DNA of 64,000 bases, from positions 1,736,001 to 1,800,000 of the forward strand of contig NZ_JACVPZ010000001.1 of assembly GCF_018881605.1 (NCBI RefSeq). The letters are read 5' to 3'. Shown here one piece after another: positions 53,896 through 64,000 of this stretch. Source of the stretch: Polynucleobacter sp. UB-Tiil-W10. Its GTDB lineage: Bacteria; Pseudomonadota; Gammaproteobacteria; Burkholderiales; Burkholderiaceae. Each line of letters opens with the position of its first letter. The first letter of the stretch is position 1. The notes beneath the pieces are model-generated. The model did not search any database, was not told the DNA's origin, and saw only the letters and a list, made by a program, of their open reading frames with translations. The translations under genes were made by a program, and so were the position numbers.

Positions 53896-53977
53896 TCAGT
53901 TGCAAAGCTAAAAATATGCTAAGGAAATTATAAGAGCTGTAAATAAAAGATCATGCACAGCATTCACTCTCATGAAG

Positions 53978-54121
53978 TCACCATCCACACAATGCCCACA
54001 CTTGATTTGTCACAGCGATCATCATATCGGGTGCAAAGTACATCGAAAAAATAAATAGCAATACAAGCAAAACAAACCCATAGGAAACAATCTTCCTGAT
54101 TGCGGGTTTTTTCTTAAGCAT
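53978..54121 (-). CDS. Small membrane protein coupled to the MFS gene
   Basis: 47 residues starting MLKKKPAIRKIVSYG, one predicted membrane helix (about 14-32: FVLLVLLFIFSMYFAP), then a short tail with VWALCGW. The ATG (54121) sits inside the end of the MFS gene and overlaps its stop by eight bases (AATGCTTAA), so it can be translated by coupling. It is too short to be seen as a separate ORF at usual thresholds. I recall a family called MFS transporter small subunit beside such transporters; this could be a member. Most of the 53896-54113 gap is this gene; the rest, 53896-53977, shows nothing. Confidence 0.65.
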   Translation of the reverse strand: MLKKKPAIRKIVSYGFVLLVLLFIFSMYFAPDMMIAVTNQVWALCGW

Positions 54122-55346
54122 TCGCCACTCTATGAATTGCTCGTTCTTTTACTGGAAGGTTAACTAGGAAGGCAAATACGCCTAATCCTATGGCGATTTC
54201 CCAAACAATTAAATAGGAGCCAGTCTTATCAAATAAATAACCACCTAGGAAGGCTCCACAGAAACTACCCAATTGGTGCGAGAAAAAGATCAGACCTGAA
54301 AGCATCGTCAAATACTTCACACCAAAAATTTGCGCAACGATGCCGTTGGTAAGGGGGATGGTTGAGAGCCACAAGAACCCCATGATGGCAGCGAAGATAT
54401 AAGTGCTCATCGGTGTGGGCGGCAATAACAAAAATGCCACAATCGCAATGGAGCGCCCAATATAGATTGCAGATAGTAAATAGCGCTTAGGAAAGCGTTG
54501 CCCCAAGATTCCCGAACTATAGGTGCCGAAGATATTAAATAGACCAATTAAGGCAAGGGCAGTAGTTGCTACTACTGGAGCACCAACAGCGGGATAGCTA
54601 GAGGAAAGATCTTTGAGGTAGGGCGCTAGGTGAACTGCAATAAACACCACCTGAAAGCCGCAAACAAAATAACCTAAGGTGAGATAGCGAAAGCTGGGAT
54701 TACCAATGGCTTCTTTTAATGCCTGTTTGATGGTTTGATCACCCAATTTATGGTTGTGAGTGAAATTCTTTTCACGCAACATAAATGCGGTTGGAATCAT
54801 GAGGCTGGCCATCAATGCCAACATGAGAAGTGCATCTTGGGTGCCAAGCGTACTGAGTAAACCTTGCTCAGCTGGAATCATGAGGAACTGACCAAATGAT
54901 CCAGCGGCTGCAGTAATACCCATTGCCCAAACCCGTTTTTCTGCTGATACATTGCGACCCAGAATTCCGTAAATCACGCTGTAGGTAGTGGCAGTTTGTG
55001 CCAAACCAATCAGCAAGCCGCCCGCAAGAGTGAAGTTCATCACATCGGTGGAAACTGCCATGCCCGCTAAACCTAGGGCATACAAAATCCCGCCAGCAAC
55101 CATGATTTTGAATGCGCCATAACGATCCGCAAGCGCGCCAGTAATCGGTTGCACTGCACCCCAAATCAGATTTTGGAGGGCAATAGTTAGAGCAAATGTT
55201 TCACGACCCCAACCATTGGCAGAGGTAATTGGGAGATTAAAGAGGCCAAAGCCATGACGAATACCCATCGATAAGGTGACCATGAGACCGCCATAAATCA
55301 GGACATCCTTCATCGATAGTCCCGCTTTGGATGTTTGCGTAGTCAT
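54114..55346 (-). CDS. MFS transporter, oxalate/formate antiporter type
   Basis: 410 residues with about twelve membrane helices. GAVQPITGALADRYGAFKIM is the MFS loop-2 motif, and the opening LMVTLSMGIRHGFGLFNLPI and GRETFALTIALQNLIWG match OxlT-like/monocarboxylate-type members. Its partner gene, five bases upstream in transcription, encodes a CaiB/BaiF CoA-transferase, the kind that includes formyl-CoA:oxalate CoA-transferase. Together they may import and activate a small carboxylate. No oxalyl-CoA decarboxylase is seen here, so oxalate as substrate is unproven. Confidence 0.85.
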   Translation of the reverse strand: MTTQTSKAGLSMKDVLIYGGLMVTLSMGIRHGFGLFNLPITSANGWGRETFALTIALQNLIWGAVQPITGALADRYGAFKIMVAGGILYALGLAGMAVSTDVMNFTLAGGLLIGLAQTATTYSVIYGILGRNVSAEKRVWAMGITAAAGSFGQFLMIPAEQGLLSTLGTQDALLMLALMASLMIPTAFMLREKNFTHNHKLGDQTIKQALKEAIGNPSFRYLTLGYFVCGFQVVFIAVHLAPYLKDLSSSYPAVGAPVVATTALALIGLFNIFGTYSSGILGQRFPKRYLLSAIYIGRSIAIVAFLLLPPTPMSTYIFAAIMGFLWLSTIPLTNGIVAQIFGVKYLTMLSGLIFFSHQLGSFCGAFLGGYLFDKTGSYLIVWEIAIGLGVFAFLVNLPVKERAIHRVANA

Positions 55347-55351
55347 GTGCT

Positions 55352-56572
55352 TTAAATGATTCCCTTGGTGCGTAACTCTTCAATCGCTTGATCATCTAGC
55401 TTGAGACGTTCATGCAAAATTTCTTGGGTATGTTGACCTAGTGTCGGTGGTGCCATCCGTGCTTCAGTCGGCGTCTTTGACAAGCGCATTGGGCTAGCAA
55501 CCAATTTCATCGTCCCAGCAGTTGGGTGGGGAACATCAATCTGAACACCACGATGCATTACCTGCTCATTTTCAAAGACTTCTTTAAAGTTATTAATGGG
55601 CCCACAAGGTACATTGGCTTTCTCAAGTAATGCAATCCATTCGCCTTTAGTCATTTTGCGAGTCATCTGCTCTAAAAGAGGGATGAGTTGCTTGCGGTGC
55701 TCAACGCGCAGTGGATTCGAAGCAAATAGCGGGTTATCTGCTAATTGGGCTTCACCGCCTGCTGTAACAAACTGACGAAACTGACCGTCATTGCCAGCAC
55801 CAACAATCATCCAGCCATCAGAAGTAGGGAAGGTTTGGTAAGGAACAATGATCGGAGAAGCATTGCCCCAGCGTTTGGGAACTTCTCCTGAGGTTAGGTA
55901 GGCGCTGGATACATTGGCCATCACCGCCACTTGTGTATCCAGTAATGACATATCGATGTATTGGCCTTCACCGGTGCGGTCACGATGAACAATGGCTGCG
56001 AGGATGGCGGTGCTGGCATACATGCCAGTAAAGATGTCTGCAATCGCTACCCCAGATTTTTGCGGGCTTGCGCCTTCAAAATCATGTGCTTCACCAGTCA
56101 CGCTCATGAAGCCACCCATGCCTTGAATGATGAAATCGTATCCAGGACGATTGGCATAAGGCCCAGTTTGCCCAAACCCGGTAATTGAGCAATAGATCAA
56201 ATCCGCTTTTACCTTTTTGAGGCTTTCATAGTCCAGACCATATTTAGCCAGGTCGCCAACCTTGTAGTTTTCAATCACTACATCAGAGTCCAAAGCCAGT
56301 TTTCGGATGAGTTCTTGGCCTTCAGGTTTGGCAATATCGACTGTAATCGAGCGTTTATTGCGGTTAATGCAAATAAAATAGGCAGATTCTTCTGTTTCCT
56401 TGCCATTAGCATCTTTGGCAAAGGGAGGGCCCCAATGGCGGGTATCGTCCCCTGCGCCCGGTCTCTCGACTTTAATGACATCAGCACCCAAATCGGCCAG
56501 ATTTTGAGCGCACCAAGGACCGGCCAAGACTCGGCTAAGGTCTAAAACGCGAATATGACTTAAGGCTCCCAT
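55352..56572 (-). CDS. CaiB/BaiF family CoA-transferase
   Basis: 406 residues: opening LSHIRVLDLSRVLAGPWCAQ, VIKVERPGAGDDTRHWGPPF, INRNKRSITVDI, and the catalytic Asp region KSGVAIADIFTGMYASTA. Class III CoA-transferase typical length. It moves CoA between acids (formyl-CoA/oxalate type). Forms an operon with the MFS gene (five-base gap) and starts divergently from parE with an 80-base gap. Confidence 0.9.
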   Translation of the reverse strand: MGALSHIRVLDLSRVLAGPWCAQNLADLGADVIKVERPGAGDDTRHWGPPFAKDANGKETEESAYFICINRNKRSITVDIAKPEGQELIRKLALDSDVVIENYKVGDLAKYGLDYESLKKVKADLIYCSITGFGQTGPYANRPGYDFIIQGMGGFMSVTGEAHDFEGASPQKSGVAIADIFTGMYASTAILAAIVHRDRTGEGQYIDMSLLDTQVAVMANVSSAYLTSGEVPKRWGNASPIIVPYQTFPTSDGWMIVGAGNDGQFRQFVTAGGEAQLADNPLFASNPLRVEHRKQLIPLLEQMTRKMTKGEWIALLEKANVPCGPINNFKEVFENEQVMHRGVQIDVPHPTAGTMKLVASPMRLSKTPTEARMAPPTLGQHTQEILHERLKLDDQAIEELRTKGII

Positions 56573-56651
56573 TCCCCGATTTTGGCATGGATGACAGGGT
56601 AATACTCGAAAAATTCGGTCTGGATCTCAGACATGACTACAATTTGCGCGC

Positions 56652-58640
56652 ATGGCTACCCGTAAAACTTCCGAATACAGCGAATCGTCGATTCAGGTCC
56701 TAAAAGGACTTGAACCAGTCCGTCAACGGCCTGGAATGTACACCCGCACTGATAATCCACTCCACATCATTCAAGAGGTGCTGGATAACGCATCCGATGA
56801 GGCTTTGGGCGGGTTTGGTAAGCAAATTATTGTCACTATGCATACCGATGGCAGCGTTAGTGTCGAAGATGATGGTCGCGGTATTCCGGTGGGGATGCAT
56901 CCTACTGAGAAATTACCTGTAGTGGAGATTGTGTTCACTCAGCTTCATGCGGGTGGTAAGTTTGAAAAAGGCACTGGTGGTGCATATGCTTTCTCCGGTG
57001 GTTTGCACGGAGTAGGCGTTTCAGTAACCAATGCCTTATCTAAAAGATTAGAAGTGACTGTTTGGCGCGATAGCCAAATGTCAACATTGACCTTTGCTGA
57101 TGGCAAAGTAATTGAAAAACTCAAAACGATTGCTTCTTCAAAAGAAGATAAATCCCACGGTACTCGTGTTCGCGCTTGGCCAGATGGCAAGTATTTTGAT
57201 AGCTCAGTTATACCTATGCCTGAGCTCATTCGCTTATTGCGTTCCAAAGCTGTTTTATTGCCCGGCGTTAAGGTAACCCTGATTCAAGAGAAGACAGGCG
57301 ATACCCAGACTTGGCAATATGCACAAGGCTTGCGCGGCTATTTAAATGAAGCGATTGCACAAGCAGGTCACGGCGCTGAAGTCATTCCCCCATTTGAAGG
57401 CGAGCAATATGCTACTGGCACTGGTGAGGATGACTCTTTTGCTGAAGGCGAGGGCGCAGCGTGGGTAGTGTGCTGGACCGAAGACGGCGCACCAGTGCGC
57501 GAGAGTTATGTGAACTTGATTCCAACACCTGCGGGTGGTACTCATGAGAGTGGTTTGCGTGAAGGTCTATTTAATGCCGTTAAAGGCTTTATTGAGATGC
57601 ACGCATTGCAACCAAAGGGTGTCAAGTTGATGCCTGAAGACGTATTTGCACGCGCATCATTCATTTTGTCTGCCAAGGTATTAGATCCCCAGTTTCAAGG
57701 GCAAATTAAAGAGCGTCTTAATTCACGTGATGCAGTGCGTTTAGTTTCTGGCTATGTGAAATCTGCTTTAGAGCTTTGGCTCAATCAACATGTTGACTAT
57801 GGTCGCAAATTGGCTGATTTGGTCATTAAGCAAGCTCAAGCTAGAACACGTGCGGGCCAAAAGGTTGAGAAGAAAAAGTCCTCTGGCGTAGCGGTACTCC
57901 CAGGCAAACTCACTGATTGTGAGAGTCAAGACATCGGCATGAATGAGATCTTCCTGGTGGAGGGGGATTCCGCAGGTGGGTCAGCCAAGATGGGGCGCAA
58001 TAAAGAATATCAAGCCATCCTGCCATTGCGTGGCAAGGTGCTCAATACATGGGAAGCAGAGCGCGATCGCTTATTTGCCAATAATGAAGTGCATGACATT
58101 GCTGTAGCGATTGGGGTTGATCCTCATGGAGCCAATGACAATCCTGATCTATCTAATCTGCGTTACGGCAAAGTGTGCATTCTTTCTGATGCGGACGTCG
58201 ATGGTGCGCATATTCAAGTATTGCTCTTAACGCTCTTCTACAAGCATTTTCCTAAGCTAATTGAGTTGGGACATGTGCATATTTCTAGGCCACCACTATT
58301 TAGGGTTGATGCGCCAGCGCGCGGTAAGAAACCTGCGCAAAAAATTTATGCCTTAGATGCTAATGAGCTACAGGCTATTGAAGATAAATTGCGTAAAGAC
58401 GGTGTAAAAGAAAGCGCATGGCAGATTTCTCGCTTTAAAGGTTTGGGGGAGATGAGTGCGGAGCAGCTTTGGGATACCACTTTGAATCCGGATACTCGCC
58501 GCTTGCTACCAGTTACCTTAGGCACCTGGACCGAGGATGAAACATTTAAAACAATGGATATGTTGATGGGTAAATCCGAGTCTGGCGCACGTCGTGATTG
58601 GCTTGAAGAGCGTGGCAACGAAGTGGAGGCAGATATCTAA
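56652..58640 (+). CDS. parE: DNA topoisomerase IV subunit B (ParE)
   Basis: 662 residues with the GHKL ATPase: [41 protein letters not shown]; then the TOPRIM segment [14 protein letters not shown] and [33 protein letters not shown] opens the protein as in ParE rather than GyrB, and the shorter length also fits. Decatenates sister chromosomes. Stop overlaps the parC start by one base (TAATG). Confidence 0.93.
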   Translation: MATRKTSEYSESSIQVLKGLEPVRQRPGMYTRTDNPLHIIQEVLDNASDEALGGFGKQIIVTMHTDGSVSVEDDGRGIPVGMHPTEKLPVVEIVFTQLHAGGKFEKGTGGAYAFSGGLHGVGVSVTNALSKRLEVTVWRDSQMSTLTFADGKVIEKLKTIASSKEDKSHGTRVRAWPDGKYFDSSVIPMPELIRLLRSKAVLLPGVKVTLIQEKTGDTQTWQYAQGLRGYLNEAIAQAGHGAEVIPPFEGEQYATGTGEDDSFAEGEGAAWVVCWTEDGAPVRESYVNLIPTPAGGTHESGLREGLFNAVKGFIEMHALQPKGVKLMPEDVFARASFILSAKVLDPQFQGQIKERLNSRDAVRLVSGYVKSALELWLNQHVDYGRKLADLVIKQAQARTRAGQKVEKKKSSGVAVLPGKLTDCESQDIGMNEIFLVEGDSAGGSAKMGRNKEYQAILPLRGKVLNTWEAERDRLFANNEVHDIAVAIGVDPHGANDNPDLSNLRYGKVCILSDADVDGAHIQVLLLTLFYKHFPKLIELGHVHISRPPLFRVDAPARGKKPAQKIYALDANELQAIEDKLRKDGVKESAWQISRFKGLGEMSAEQLWDTTLNPDTRRLLPVTLGTWTEDETFKTMDMLMGKSESGARRDWLEERGNEVEADI

Positions 58641-61087
58641 TGGTAACGAAAAAGACCCCTGGAAAAAATACTCCAGAAGATCAGGCTGACTTGTTCTCCA
58701 ATCCAATTGAAATGGACATTGTTGAAGTTGACGAGGCTCCTGCAGTAACTGCCTCTTCTGGTGGTGGATCGGATGCACATGATCCAAAAACAATTGACCT
58801 GAATGAAGATGGTAAAGATAGCCTAACGCTGGCGGTATACGCAGAGCGTGCCTATTTGGATTACGCCATTAGCGTAGTGAAGGGTCGCGCTCTCCCGGAT
58901 GTATCCGATGGGCAGAAGCCTGTACAGCGCCGCATTTTGTTCTCCATGAGCGAAATGGGGCTGCGTGCTGATGCTAAGCCAGTGAAGAGTGCTCGTGTGG
59001 TTGGTGATGTACTTGGTAAATTCCACCCGCATGGTGACCAATCTGCTTACGATGCATTGGTTCGTTTGGCTCAAAGCTTCTCCTTGCGCTATCCATTAAT
59101 TGATGGTCAAGGAAACTTCGGCTCACGCGATGGCGATGGAGCGGCGGCAATGCGTTATACCGAAGCGCGTTTAACGAAGATTGCTAGCTTGCTTCTAAGT
59201 GAGATTGATGAAGGTACGGTCGATTTTGCGCCGAACTACGACGGCTCATTCCAAGAGCCTAAATTATTGCCAGCTCGCTTACCGTTTGTTTTGCTTAATG
59301 GTGCATCTGGCATTGCGGTAGGTATGGCAACCGAGATTCCTTCACATAATTTACGTGAAGTTGCTACCGCTGCAGTCGCCTTAATGAAGTCTCCCAAGAT
59401 GAGTACTTCAGAGTTGTTAGAAATCATGCCTGGCCCTGACTATCCAGGTGGCGGCCAAATTATTTCTTCTGCAGCAGAAATTGCGCAGATTTATGAAGCA
59501 GGGCGTGGCAGCATCAAAGTGCGCGCACGTTGGTCTGTTGAAGAATTGGCTCGTGGTCAATGGCAAATCGTTGTCAATGAATTGCCGCCAGCAACTTCCT
59601 CTCAGCGCGTACTGCAAGAAATTGAAGAGATTACCAATCCAAAGGTCAAGGTTGGTAAAAAGACGCTGACGCCTGAGCAAAACAACCTGAAATCAACCAT
59701 TCTGAATGTGCTTGATGGCGTTCGTGATGAATCCAGTAAAGATGCTGCAGTGCGTTTGGTATTTGAGCCTAAGAGTAAAAATATCGACGTGAATGAGTTT
59801 GTCAATCTGCTGTTGGCACACACCTCACTTGAGTCCAATGCGCCAATGAATTTGGTGATGATTGGTAATGATGGTCGCCCGCGTCAAAAAGGCTTAAAAG
59901 AAATCCTATCTGAATGGGTTGCGTTTAGGGTTGCCACCGTTACACGGAGAACGCATCATCGTTTAGGCAAAGTCAAAGATCGCATGCATATCTTGGAAGG
60001 GCGCTTAACTGTTCTTCTCAATATTGATAAGGTGATCAAGATCATTCGCAATAGCGATGAGCCTAAAGCAGATCTGATTAAAGAATTCAAGCTAAGCGAC
60101 CGCCAAGCGGAAGATATTTTAGATATTCGCTTGCGTCAGTTGGCTCGCTTAGAGGGTATCAAGATTGAGCAAGAGCTCAAAGAGCTCAAGACTGAGCGTG
60201 ATGATTTAGAAGGCTTGCTGCAAAACGATACTGTGCTGCGCAAGCGCATCATCAAAGAAATTGAATCTGATATGAAGGATTTTGGTGATGATCGTCGCAC
60301 CCTGATTCAGGAAGATAAGCGCGCCGTAGCTGAGACCAAAGTTATTGACGAGCCGGTCACAGTGATTGTTTCCCAAAAAGGTTGGGTACGTGTTCGTCAA
60401 GGTCATGAGCACGATGCAACGCAATTCGGCTTTAAGGCGGGCGATGCTTTGTATGCCACCTTTGAAGTGAGAACCATTGATGTGATTCAAGGCTTTGGCA
60501 GTGACGGTCGTGTGTATACCGTTCCCGTGAGTGAGCTGCCTGGGGCCCGTGGTGATGGCTCACCATTGACTAGCTTTGTGAACTTGGCTTCTGGCTCACA
60601 AATGGTCGCTTATTACGCTGGCCAGACGGATGATTTGGTATTGCTTTCTACTAAAGCGGGCTATGGTTTCTTGGCGAATGTTGCCGACATGACTACTCGT
60701 AATAAGGCTGGTAAATCATTCTTGAGTATGGATGCCAAAGTTCCTGGTGATGCGCCTTTAGGTGCGGCCAAGGTTAAAGTAGGCATGAAACAGGTTGCCT
60801 GCTTATCCGCAGCCTCCAAGCTATTGGTTTTCCCCTTGGATGAGCTCAAGCGTCTGCCAACAGGCGGCAAGGGTGTCATTTTGATGGGCTTGGATGATAA
60901 AGAGCACTTAGCATCTGCAATCGCGGTTGGTCCGGATGGGGCTACTTATTCAGGTGCTGGACGTGCTGGCAAACCAACCGAATTGAGTTTGGATGCTAAA
61001 ACCTTGAAATCATTTGCGGGTAACCGTGCACGAAAAGGTCATTTCGTTGAGCCACGCTTAAAAGATGGCAAGTTAACAGCGAACTAA
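58640..61087 (+). CDS. parC: DNA topoisomerase IV subunit A (ParC)
   Basis: 815 residues. Catalytic tyrosine at about residue 173 ([12 protein letters not shown]), 50 residues later than in E. coli because of an acidic N-terminal extension (about 1-50). [37 protein letters not shown] and [18 protein letters not shown] are ParC/GyrA motifs. The C-terminal domain has a beta-propeller-like pattern but lacks GyrA's QRRGGKG box, supporting ParC. Starts in the parE stop. Confidence 0.93.
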   Translation: MVTKKTPGKNTPEDQADLFSNPIEMDIVEVDEAPAVTASSGGGSDAHDPKTIDLNEDGKDSLTLAVYAERAYLDYAISVVKGRALPDVSDGQKPVQRRILFSMSEMGLRADAKPVKSARVVGDVLGKFHPHGDQSAYDALVRLAQSFSLRYPLIDGQGNFGSRDGDGAAAMRYTEARLTKIASLLLSEIDEGTVDFAPNYDGSFQEPKLLPARLPFVLLNGASGIAVGMATEIPSHNLREVATAAVALMKSPKMSTSELLEIMPGPDYPGGGQIISSAAEIAQIYEAGRGSIKVRARWSVEELARGQWQIVVNELPPATSSQRVLQEIEEITNPKVKVGKKTLTPEQNNLKSTILNVLDGVRDESSKDAAVRLVFEPKSKNIDVNEFVNLLLAHTSLESNAPMNLVMIGNDGRPRQKGLKEILSEWVAFRVATVTRRTHHRLGKVKDRMHILEGRLTVLLNIDKVIKIIRNSDEPKADLIKEFKLSDRQAEDILDIRLRQLARLEGIKIEQELKELKTERDDLEGLLQNDTVLRKRIIKEIESDMKDFGDDRRTLIQEDKRAVAETKVIDEPVTVIVSQKGWVRVRQGHEHDATQFGFKAGDALYATFEVRTIDVIQGFGSDGRVYTVPVSELPGARGDGSPLTSFVNLASGSQMVAYYAGQTDDLVLLSTKAGYGFLANVADMTTRNKAGKSFLSMDAKVPGDAPLGAAKVKVGMKQVACLSAASKLLVFPLDELKRLPTGGKGVILMGLDDKEHLASAIAVGPDGATYSGAGRAGKPTELSLDAKTLKSFAGNRARKGHFVEPRLKDGKLTAN

Positions 61088-61103
61088 ATTTCTAGACTAA
61101 TCG

Positions 61104-62063
61104 TTAAGTTTTCTTTGGAACACTAATACCGTATTTAACAGCAATCACTTCCGCCAGAATCGATACAGCGATCTCTGGTGGGGTGAGGGCGCCAATATAA
61201 AGCCCAACAGGGCCATGCAATTTTTCAACCTGTTCTTGGCTAACATCAAACTCTAGCAAGCGCTCCTTGCGTTTCTGGGTGTTTTTGCGGCTACCAAGTG
61301 CGCCAACATAAAAGGCGGGAGACTTTAGGGCCTCCATCAAGGCCATGTCATCAAGCTTGGGATCATGCGTTAGGGCGACAACTGCAGTATGAGAATCAAC
61401 GCCGATCTCCAGCAAAACATCATCTGGCATTCCTTGTGAAAAGGTGATGTCGGATCGGTTTAATCCTTCGGCATATTCTTCTCTTGGATCGATGACGATC
61501 ACTTCAAAGTCTGAGGCTAATGCAAAATCGGCCGTGTACAAGGAAAGTTGTCCAGCACCAATAATCACCATGCGCCAACGTGGCCCATAAGTCGTTTGCA
61601 TTTCTTGTTCAGTACAAGAAAATTCATCATTACGATCACCAGCACTAAGAGTGGATTTACCGGTTGTTAGGTTGATAGTGCGACGACTGATTTGATGGGT
61701 AGAAATATTCTCCAGTAGCTTTTCTAACACTGCTAGTTCAGGTTTTGGCTCAACTAGCAAACGTAAGGTGCCGCCGCAAGGTAAACCAAAGCGCGCAGCC
61801 TCCTGTTGAGTCACGCCATAAACGACCATTTCTGGAGTGTTGCGTGTGAGGATTTCAGTCTGTACCCTGCGTATCAGATCATCTTCAACGCAACCCCCTG
61901 AGACGGATCCAGCCACCTGCCCGTCAGCCCGAATAGCGAGCCAGGAACCCACTGGACGTGGTGCTGAGCCCCAGGTCTGCACAACGGTAGCAATAGCAAC
62001 GGATTGACCCGATTGGAGCCATTCAACGGCAGATTTGAGGACGCTTAAATCGGTGCTGTTCAT
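61104..62063 (-). CDS. XdhC/CoxI-family protein
   Basis: 319 residues. XdhC_CoxI N-domain (VATVVQTWGSAPRPVGSWLA, VSGGCVEDDL, CGGTLRLLVEP) and a Rossmann C-domain (VIIGAGQLSLYTADFAL, ALTHDPKLDDMALMEAL, GALGSRKNTQKR). XdhC proteins insert or sulphurate the molybdenum cofactor into xanthine-dehydrogenase-type enzymes. It is divergent from a MocA-like nucleotidyltransferase gene with a 64-base gap. Confidence 0.9.
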   Translation of the reverse strand: MNSTDLSVLKSAVEWLQSGQSVAIATVVQTWGSAPRPVGSWLAIRADGQVAGSVSGGCVEDDLIRRVQTEILTRNTPEMVVYGVTQQEAARFGLPCGGTLRLLVEPKPELAVLEKLLENISTHQISRRTINLTTGKSTLSAGDRNDEFSCTEQEMQTTYGPRWRMVIIGAGQLSLYTADFALASDFEVIVIDPREEYAEGLNRSDITFSQGMPDDVLLEIGVDSHTAVVALTHDPKLDDMALMEALKSPAFYVGALGSRKNTQKRKERLLEFDVSQEQVEKLHGPVGLYIGALTPPEIAVSILAEVIAVKYGISVPKKT

Positions 62064-62127
62064 GCGTTTTCTTCTTTTTACGTTCTTTTGTGAATGCTTT
62101 TATTAATAACTATTTATTATCACTCTA

Positions 62128-62787
62128 ATGACTGTTTCTAGTGAACCTTCCAAAAGCTCAGCATTGCGCCTTGCCGTCTTAATATTGGCTGCAGGTGAGG
62201 GAAGTCGCTTGGGAGGTTATCCCAAAGCGCTACTAATAAAAGATGGCAGCAGCTTGTTAAGACGTTTTATCCATTCAATGCAGGATCTGAGTCCAACAGA
62301 GACTGTGATTGTTACTGGTTTTTACGCCGATGAAGTTGAATCTGAAATTCAATCTATCCAAAAGAACTTTCAGGATATTCAAAACCTGATCACATGGGTC
62401 AGAAATCCAAAACCTGAGGCAGGACAATCATCGTCAGTGCGACTTGGGCTTGAGTCTCTCAAGAGTGATTACGATGTTTTATTGATTGCTTTATGCGATC
62501 AACCTCATGTAGGCGCATCAGAAATTGAATCTTTGTTAGAGCAATTTAAACAAAGAAGCGCGGAGCAGGAGATTGTCTTGCCGACTGTGAATGGCCAAAG
62601 GGGTAACCCAGTACTGTTTTCGAAAGAGGTGATCCAAAAGATTTTAGGAATACCTCGCTTGGTATGCAGAGCCTATATGGATCAACATCCCGAACAGATT
62701 AGAATCTTTGCTACTGATAATGCTGCCTATGTATTGGATGTCGATACGCAAGTCGACATCCAGATACTCGGTTTGGATCCTCTTTAA
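62128..62787 (+). CDS. MocA-like molybdenum cofactor nucleotidyltransferase
   Basis: 219 residues with the nucleotidyltransferase motif LAAGEGSRLGGYPKALL (MobA/MocA type), CDQPHVG and NPVLFSKEV segments. MocA attaches CMP to the molybdenum cofactor used by hydroxylases of the xanthine dehydrogenase/CO dehydrogenase group. Its location opposite xdhC-like supports a role in molybdenum hydroxylase maturation rather than MobA's bis-MGD route. The Asp in ALCDQP is the expected metal ligand. Confidence 0.85.
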   Translation: MTVSSEPSKSSALRLAVLILAAGEGSRLGGYPKALLIKDGSSLLRRFIHSMQDLSPTETVIVTGFYADEVESEIQSIQKNFQDIQNLITWVRNPKPEAGQSSSVRLGLESLKSDYDVLLIALCDQPHVGASEIESLLEQFKQRSAEQEIVLPTVNGQRGNPVLFSKEVIQKILGIPRLVCRAYMDQHPEQIRIFATDNAAYVLDVDTQVDIQILGLDPL

Positions 62788-62802
62788 TCGCAATAAAGCA
62801 AT

Positions 62803-63261
62803 TTATATCTCGGCGATTAATTCAATCTCAACACAAGCGCCCAGCGGAATTTGCGCAACACCAAAAGCACTACGGGCATGTTTTCCGGCATCACCAAACA
62901 CTTCAAATAGTAACTCTGAGCAGCCATTCACAACTAAGTGTTGTTCTGTATAGCTATCGGTGGAATTCACCAAGCCCATGACTTTAACAATCCGCTTTAC
63001 CTTATCTAAAGAGCCTAGATGATTTTGTAGCGTGGAAATTAAATCCATTGCGATTGAGCGGGCGGCTGCTTTACCAGTTTCGGTGTCCATATCTTTGCCA
63101 AGCTTTCCAACCCAAGGCTTGCCATCGCGTTTAGCAATATGGCCTGAGAGAAAAACAGTGTTACCGGTAGTTGCTGCCATCACATAGGCTGCAGCAGGGG
63201 GTCCCGGTGGGGGTAAATCAATGCCGAGGGTTTTAAGGCGTTCGCTAATCTTTGTGCTCAT
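62803..63261 (-). CDS. RidA-family protein
   Basis: 152 residues of the YjgF/RidA fold: GNTVFLSGHIAKRDGK near residues 33-48, VKRIVKVMGLVNST, and ARSAFGVAQIPLGACVEIEL with the conserved Arg. Slightly longer than the typical 125-130. Family members deaminate reactive enamines. Located between the MocA-like and the VWA gene. Confidence 0.85.
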   Translation of the reverse strand: MSTKISERLKTLGIDLPPPGPPAAAYVMAATTGNTVFLSGHIAKRDGKPWVGKLGKDMDTETGKAAARSIAMDLISTLQNHLGSLDKVKRIVKVMGLVNSTDSYTEQHLVVNGCSELLFEVFGDAGKHARSAFGVAQIPLGACVEIELIAEI

Positions 63262-63300
63262 ATTGACTATCTGTAATTGAATTAAATTGAATAGAGAATC

Positions 63301-64000
63301 TTACTTGGAAAGTTGACGCATAGCGCTTTCAAGGCCATTTAGGGTGACTGGATACATGCGATCTTTCATAAGATTTTGCATAATATCGATGGATTGACGA
63401 TATTGCCAAATGGATTCAGGTTCTGGATTGAGCCAAGCAAAATGCGGGAAGTGATCAATCAGGCGATTAATCCAAACGGCACCTGCTTCCTTATTGTTGT
63501 ATTCAACGGAGCCATTAGGACTCAGAATTTCATAAGGTGACATGGTGGCATCACCAACAAAAATCAGCTTGTAGTCAGCCCCATATTTATTGATGATTTC
63601 TTGAGTTGGCGTCACTTGATCCCGTCTACGACGATTACTTTCCCATAGATTGTCATATACGCAGTTGTGAAAATAGTAGTGCTCTAAATGTTTAAATTCT
63701 GCTTTGGCGGCAGAGAATAATTCAGCAATGCGCTGAATATGATCATCCATCGAGCCACCGACATCCATGAGAAGCAACACTTTGACTTGGTTATGGCGTT
63801 CGGGCCGCATTTGAATATCGAGCATGCCAGCATTTGCTGCTGTTGAATGAATCGTCTTATCCAAATCAAGCTCAAGCGTTGAGCCTTCACGTGCGAAGCG
63901 TCTTAAGCGTCGTAATGCCACTTTGATGTTACGAGTGCCTAAAGCGAGATCGCTGTCATAGTCTTTAAATTCTCGAGCCTCCCAAACTTTGATGGCCGTT
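63301..64000 (-). CDS. CoxE-like VWA-domain protein, 5' end missing
   Basis: The reading frame remains open to the last base of the window, so the N-terminus is missing. The C-terminal 230 residues contain the metal-ion-dependent adhesion-type motif LLLMDVGGSMDDH, then a helix-rich end, matching VWA proteins of the CoxE group, which work with MoxR-type ATPases in maturing CO dehydrogenase-like molybdenum enzymes. The upstream residues (AREFKDYDSDLALGTRNIKV) continue in frame. Together with xdhC-like and mocA-like genes this is consistent with molybdenum hydroxylase maturation, but no coxD was in view. Confidence 0.8.
   Translation of the reverse strand, partial: TAIKVWEAREFKDYDSDLALGTRNIKVALRRLRRFAREGSTLELDLDKTIHSTAANAGMLDIQMRPERHNQVKVLLLMDVGGSMDDHIQRIAELFSAAKAEFKHLEHYYFHNCVYDNLWESNRRRRDQVTPTQEIINKYGADYKLIFVGDATMSPYEILSPNGSVEYNNKEAGAVWINRLIDHFPHFAWLNPEPESIWQYRQSIDIMQNLMKDRMYPVTLNGLESAMRQLSK

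Overview
The window looks like chromosomal DNA of a small-genome, moderate-GC betaproteobacterium of the Burkholderiaceae, most like Polynucleobacter. The evidence is a Bug/TctC solute receptor, the cspA plus second infA pair, a yqjDEK-like trio, a ThiE with an N-terminal extension, the parE-parC pair and very tight gene packing. No database search was possible, so family names come from motifs and remembered sequences. There are no rRNA genes and no CRISPR array.

Layout. 1-2320: 3' part of lplT, then a secreted glycerophosphodiesterase. 2447-4479: tRNA-Cys and a hipBA toxin-antitoxin pair with probable operators. 4647-5196: cspA and a second IF-1 gene. 5197-7640: candidate structured RNA, a GAF-PAS sensor and a membrane HD-GYP protein. 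7667-13154: a lipoprotein, then a five-gene minus-strand catabolic operon (Bug receptor, acyl-CoA synthetase, citryl-CoA-lyase-like protein, two SDRs). 13325-15388: small HTH/zinc protein, small secreted protein, Smr protein, yqjDEK-like genes. 15385-23606: apt, nucleosidase, fadD, an IlvD/Edd dehydratase, an outer-membrane protein, a U32 protein and an unknown. 23855-31150: a heavy-metal RND efflux operon ending in an HD-GYP gene. 31435-33336: PAS-GGDEF-EAL protein. 33656-41790: complete kdp system (small ORF, kdpF, A, B, C, D, E) with a KdpE-like box. About 41940-45660: a 3.7-kb integrated mini-element (RHH protein, Rep-like initiator, two small ORFs, large serine recombinase) abutting tRNA-Asn. 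45715-53596: thiD, a nucleotidyltransferase/HEPN pair, and the thiC-O-S-G-E operon behind a TPP riboswitch, plus a Nudix enzyme of a thiamine-associated type. 53784-56572: two perfect inverted DnaA boxes, tRNA-Arg, and an oxalate/formate-type MFS gene with a small coupled membrane ORF and a CoA-transferase. 56652-61087: parE and parC. 61104-64000: xdhC-like, mocA-like, ridA-like and a CoxE-like VWA gene cut by the window end, suggesting a molybdenum hydroxylase maturation neighbourhood.

How the parts work together. Four proteins point to cyclic-di-GMP signalling: GAF-PAS, two HD-GYP proteins and one GGDEF-EAL protein. One HD-GYP gene sits in the metal-efflux operon. The other shares a similar two-helix membrane module with the GGDEF-EAL protein. 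The thi genes, riboswitch and Nudix gene form a thiamine diphosphate synthesis and perhaps clean-up set. The points most worth following up are the mini-element, the shared membrane module, the HD-GYP in the efflux operon, the undocumented small ORFs at 33717, 43885 and 53978, and the DnaA box pair at 53784.
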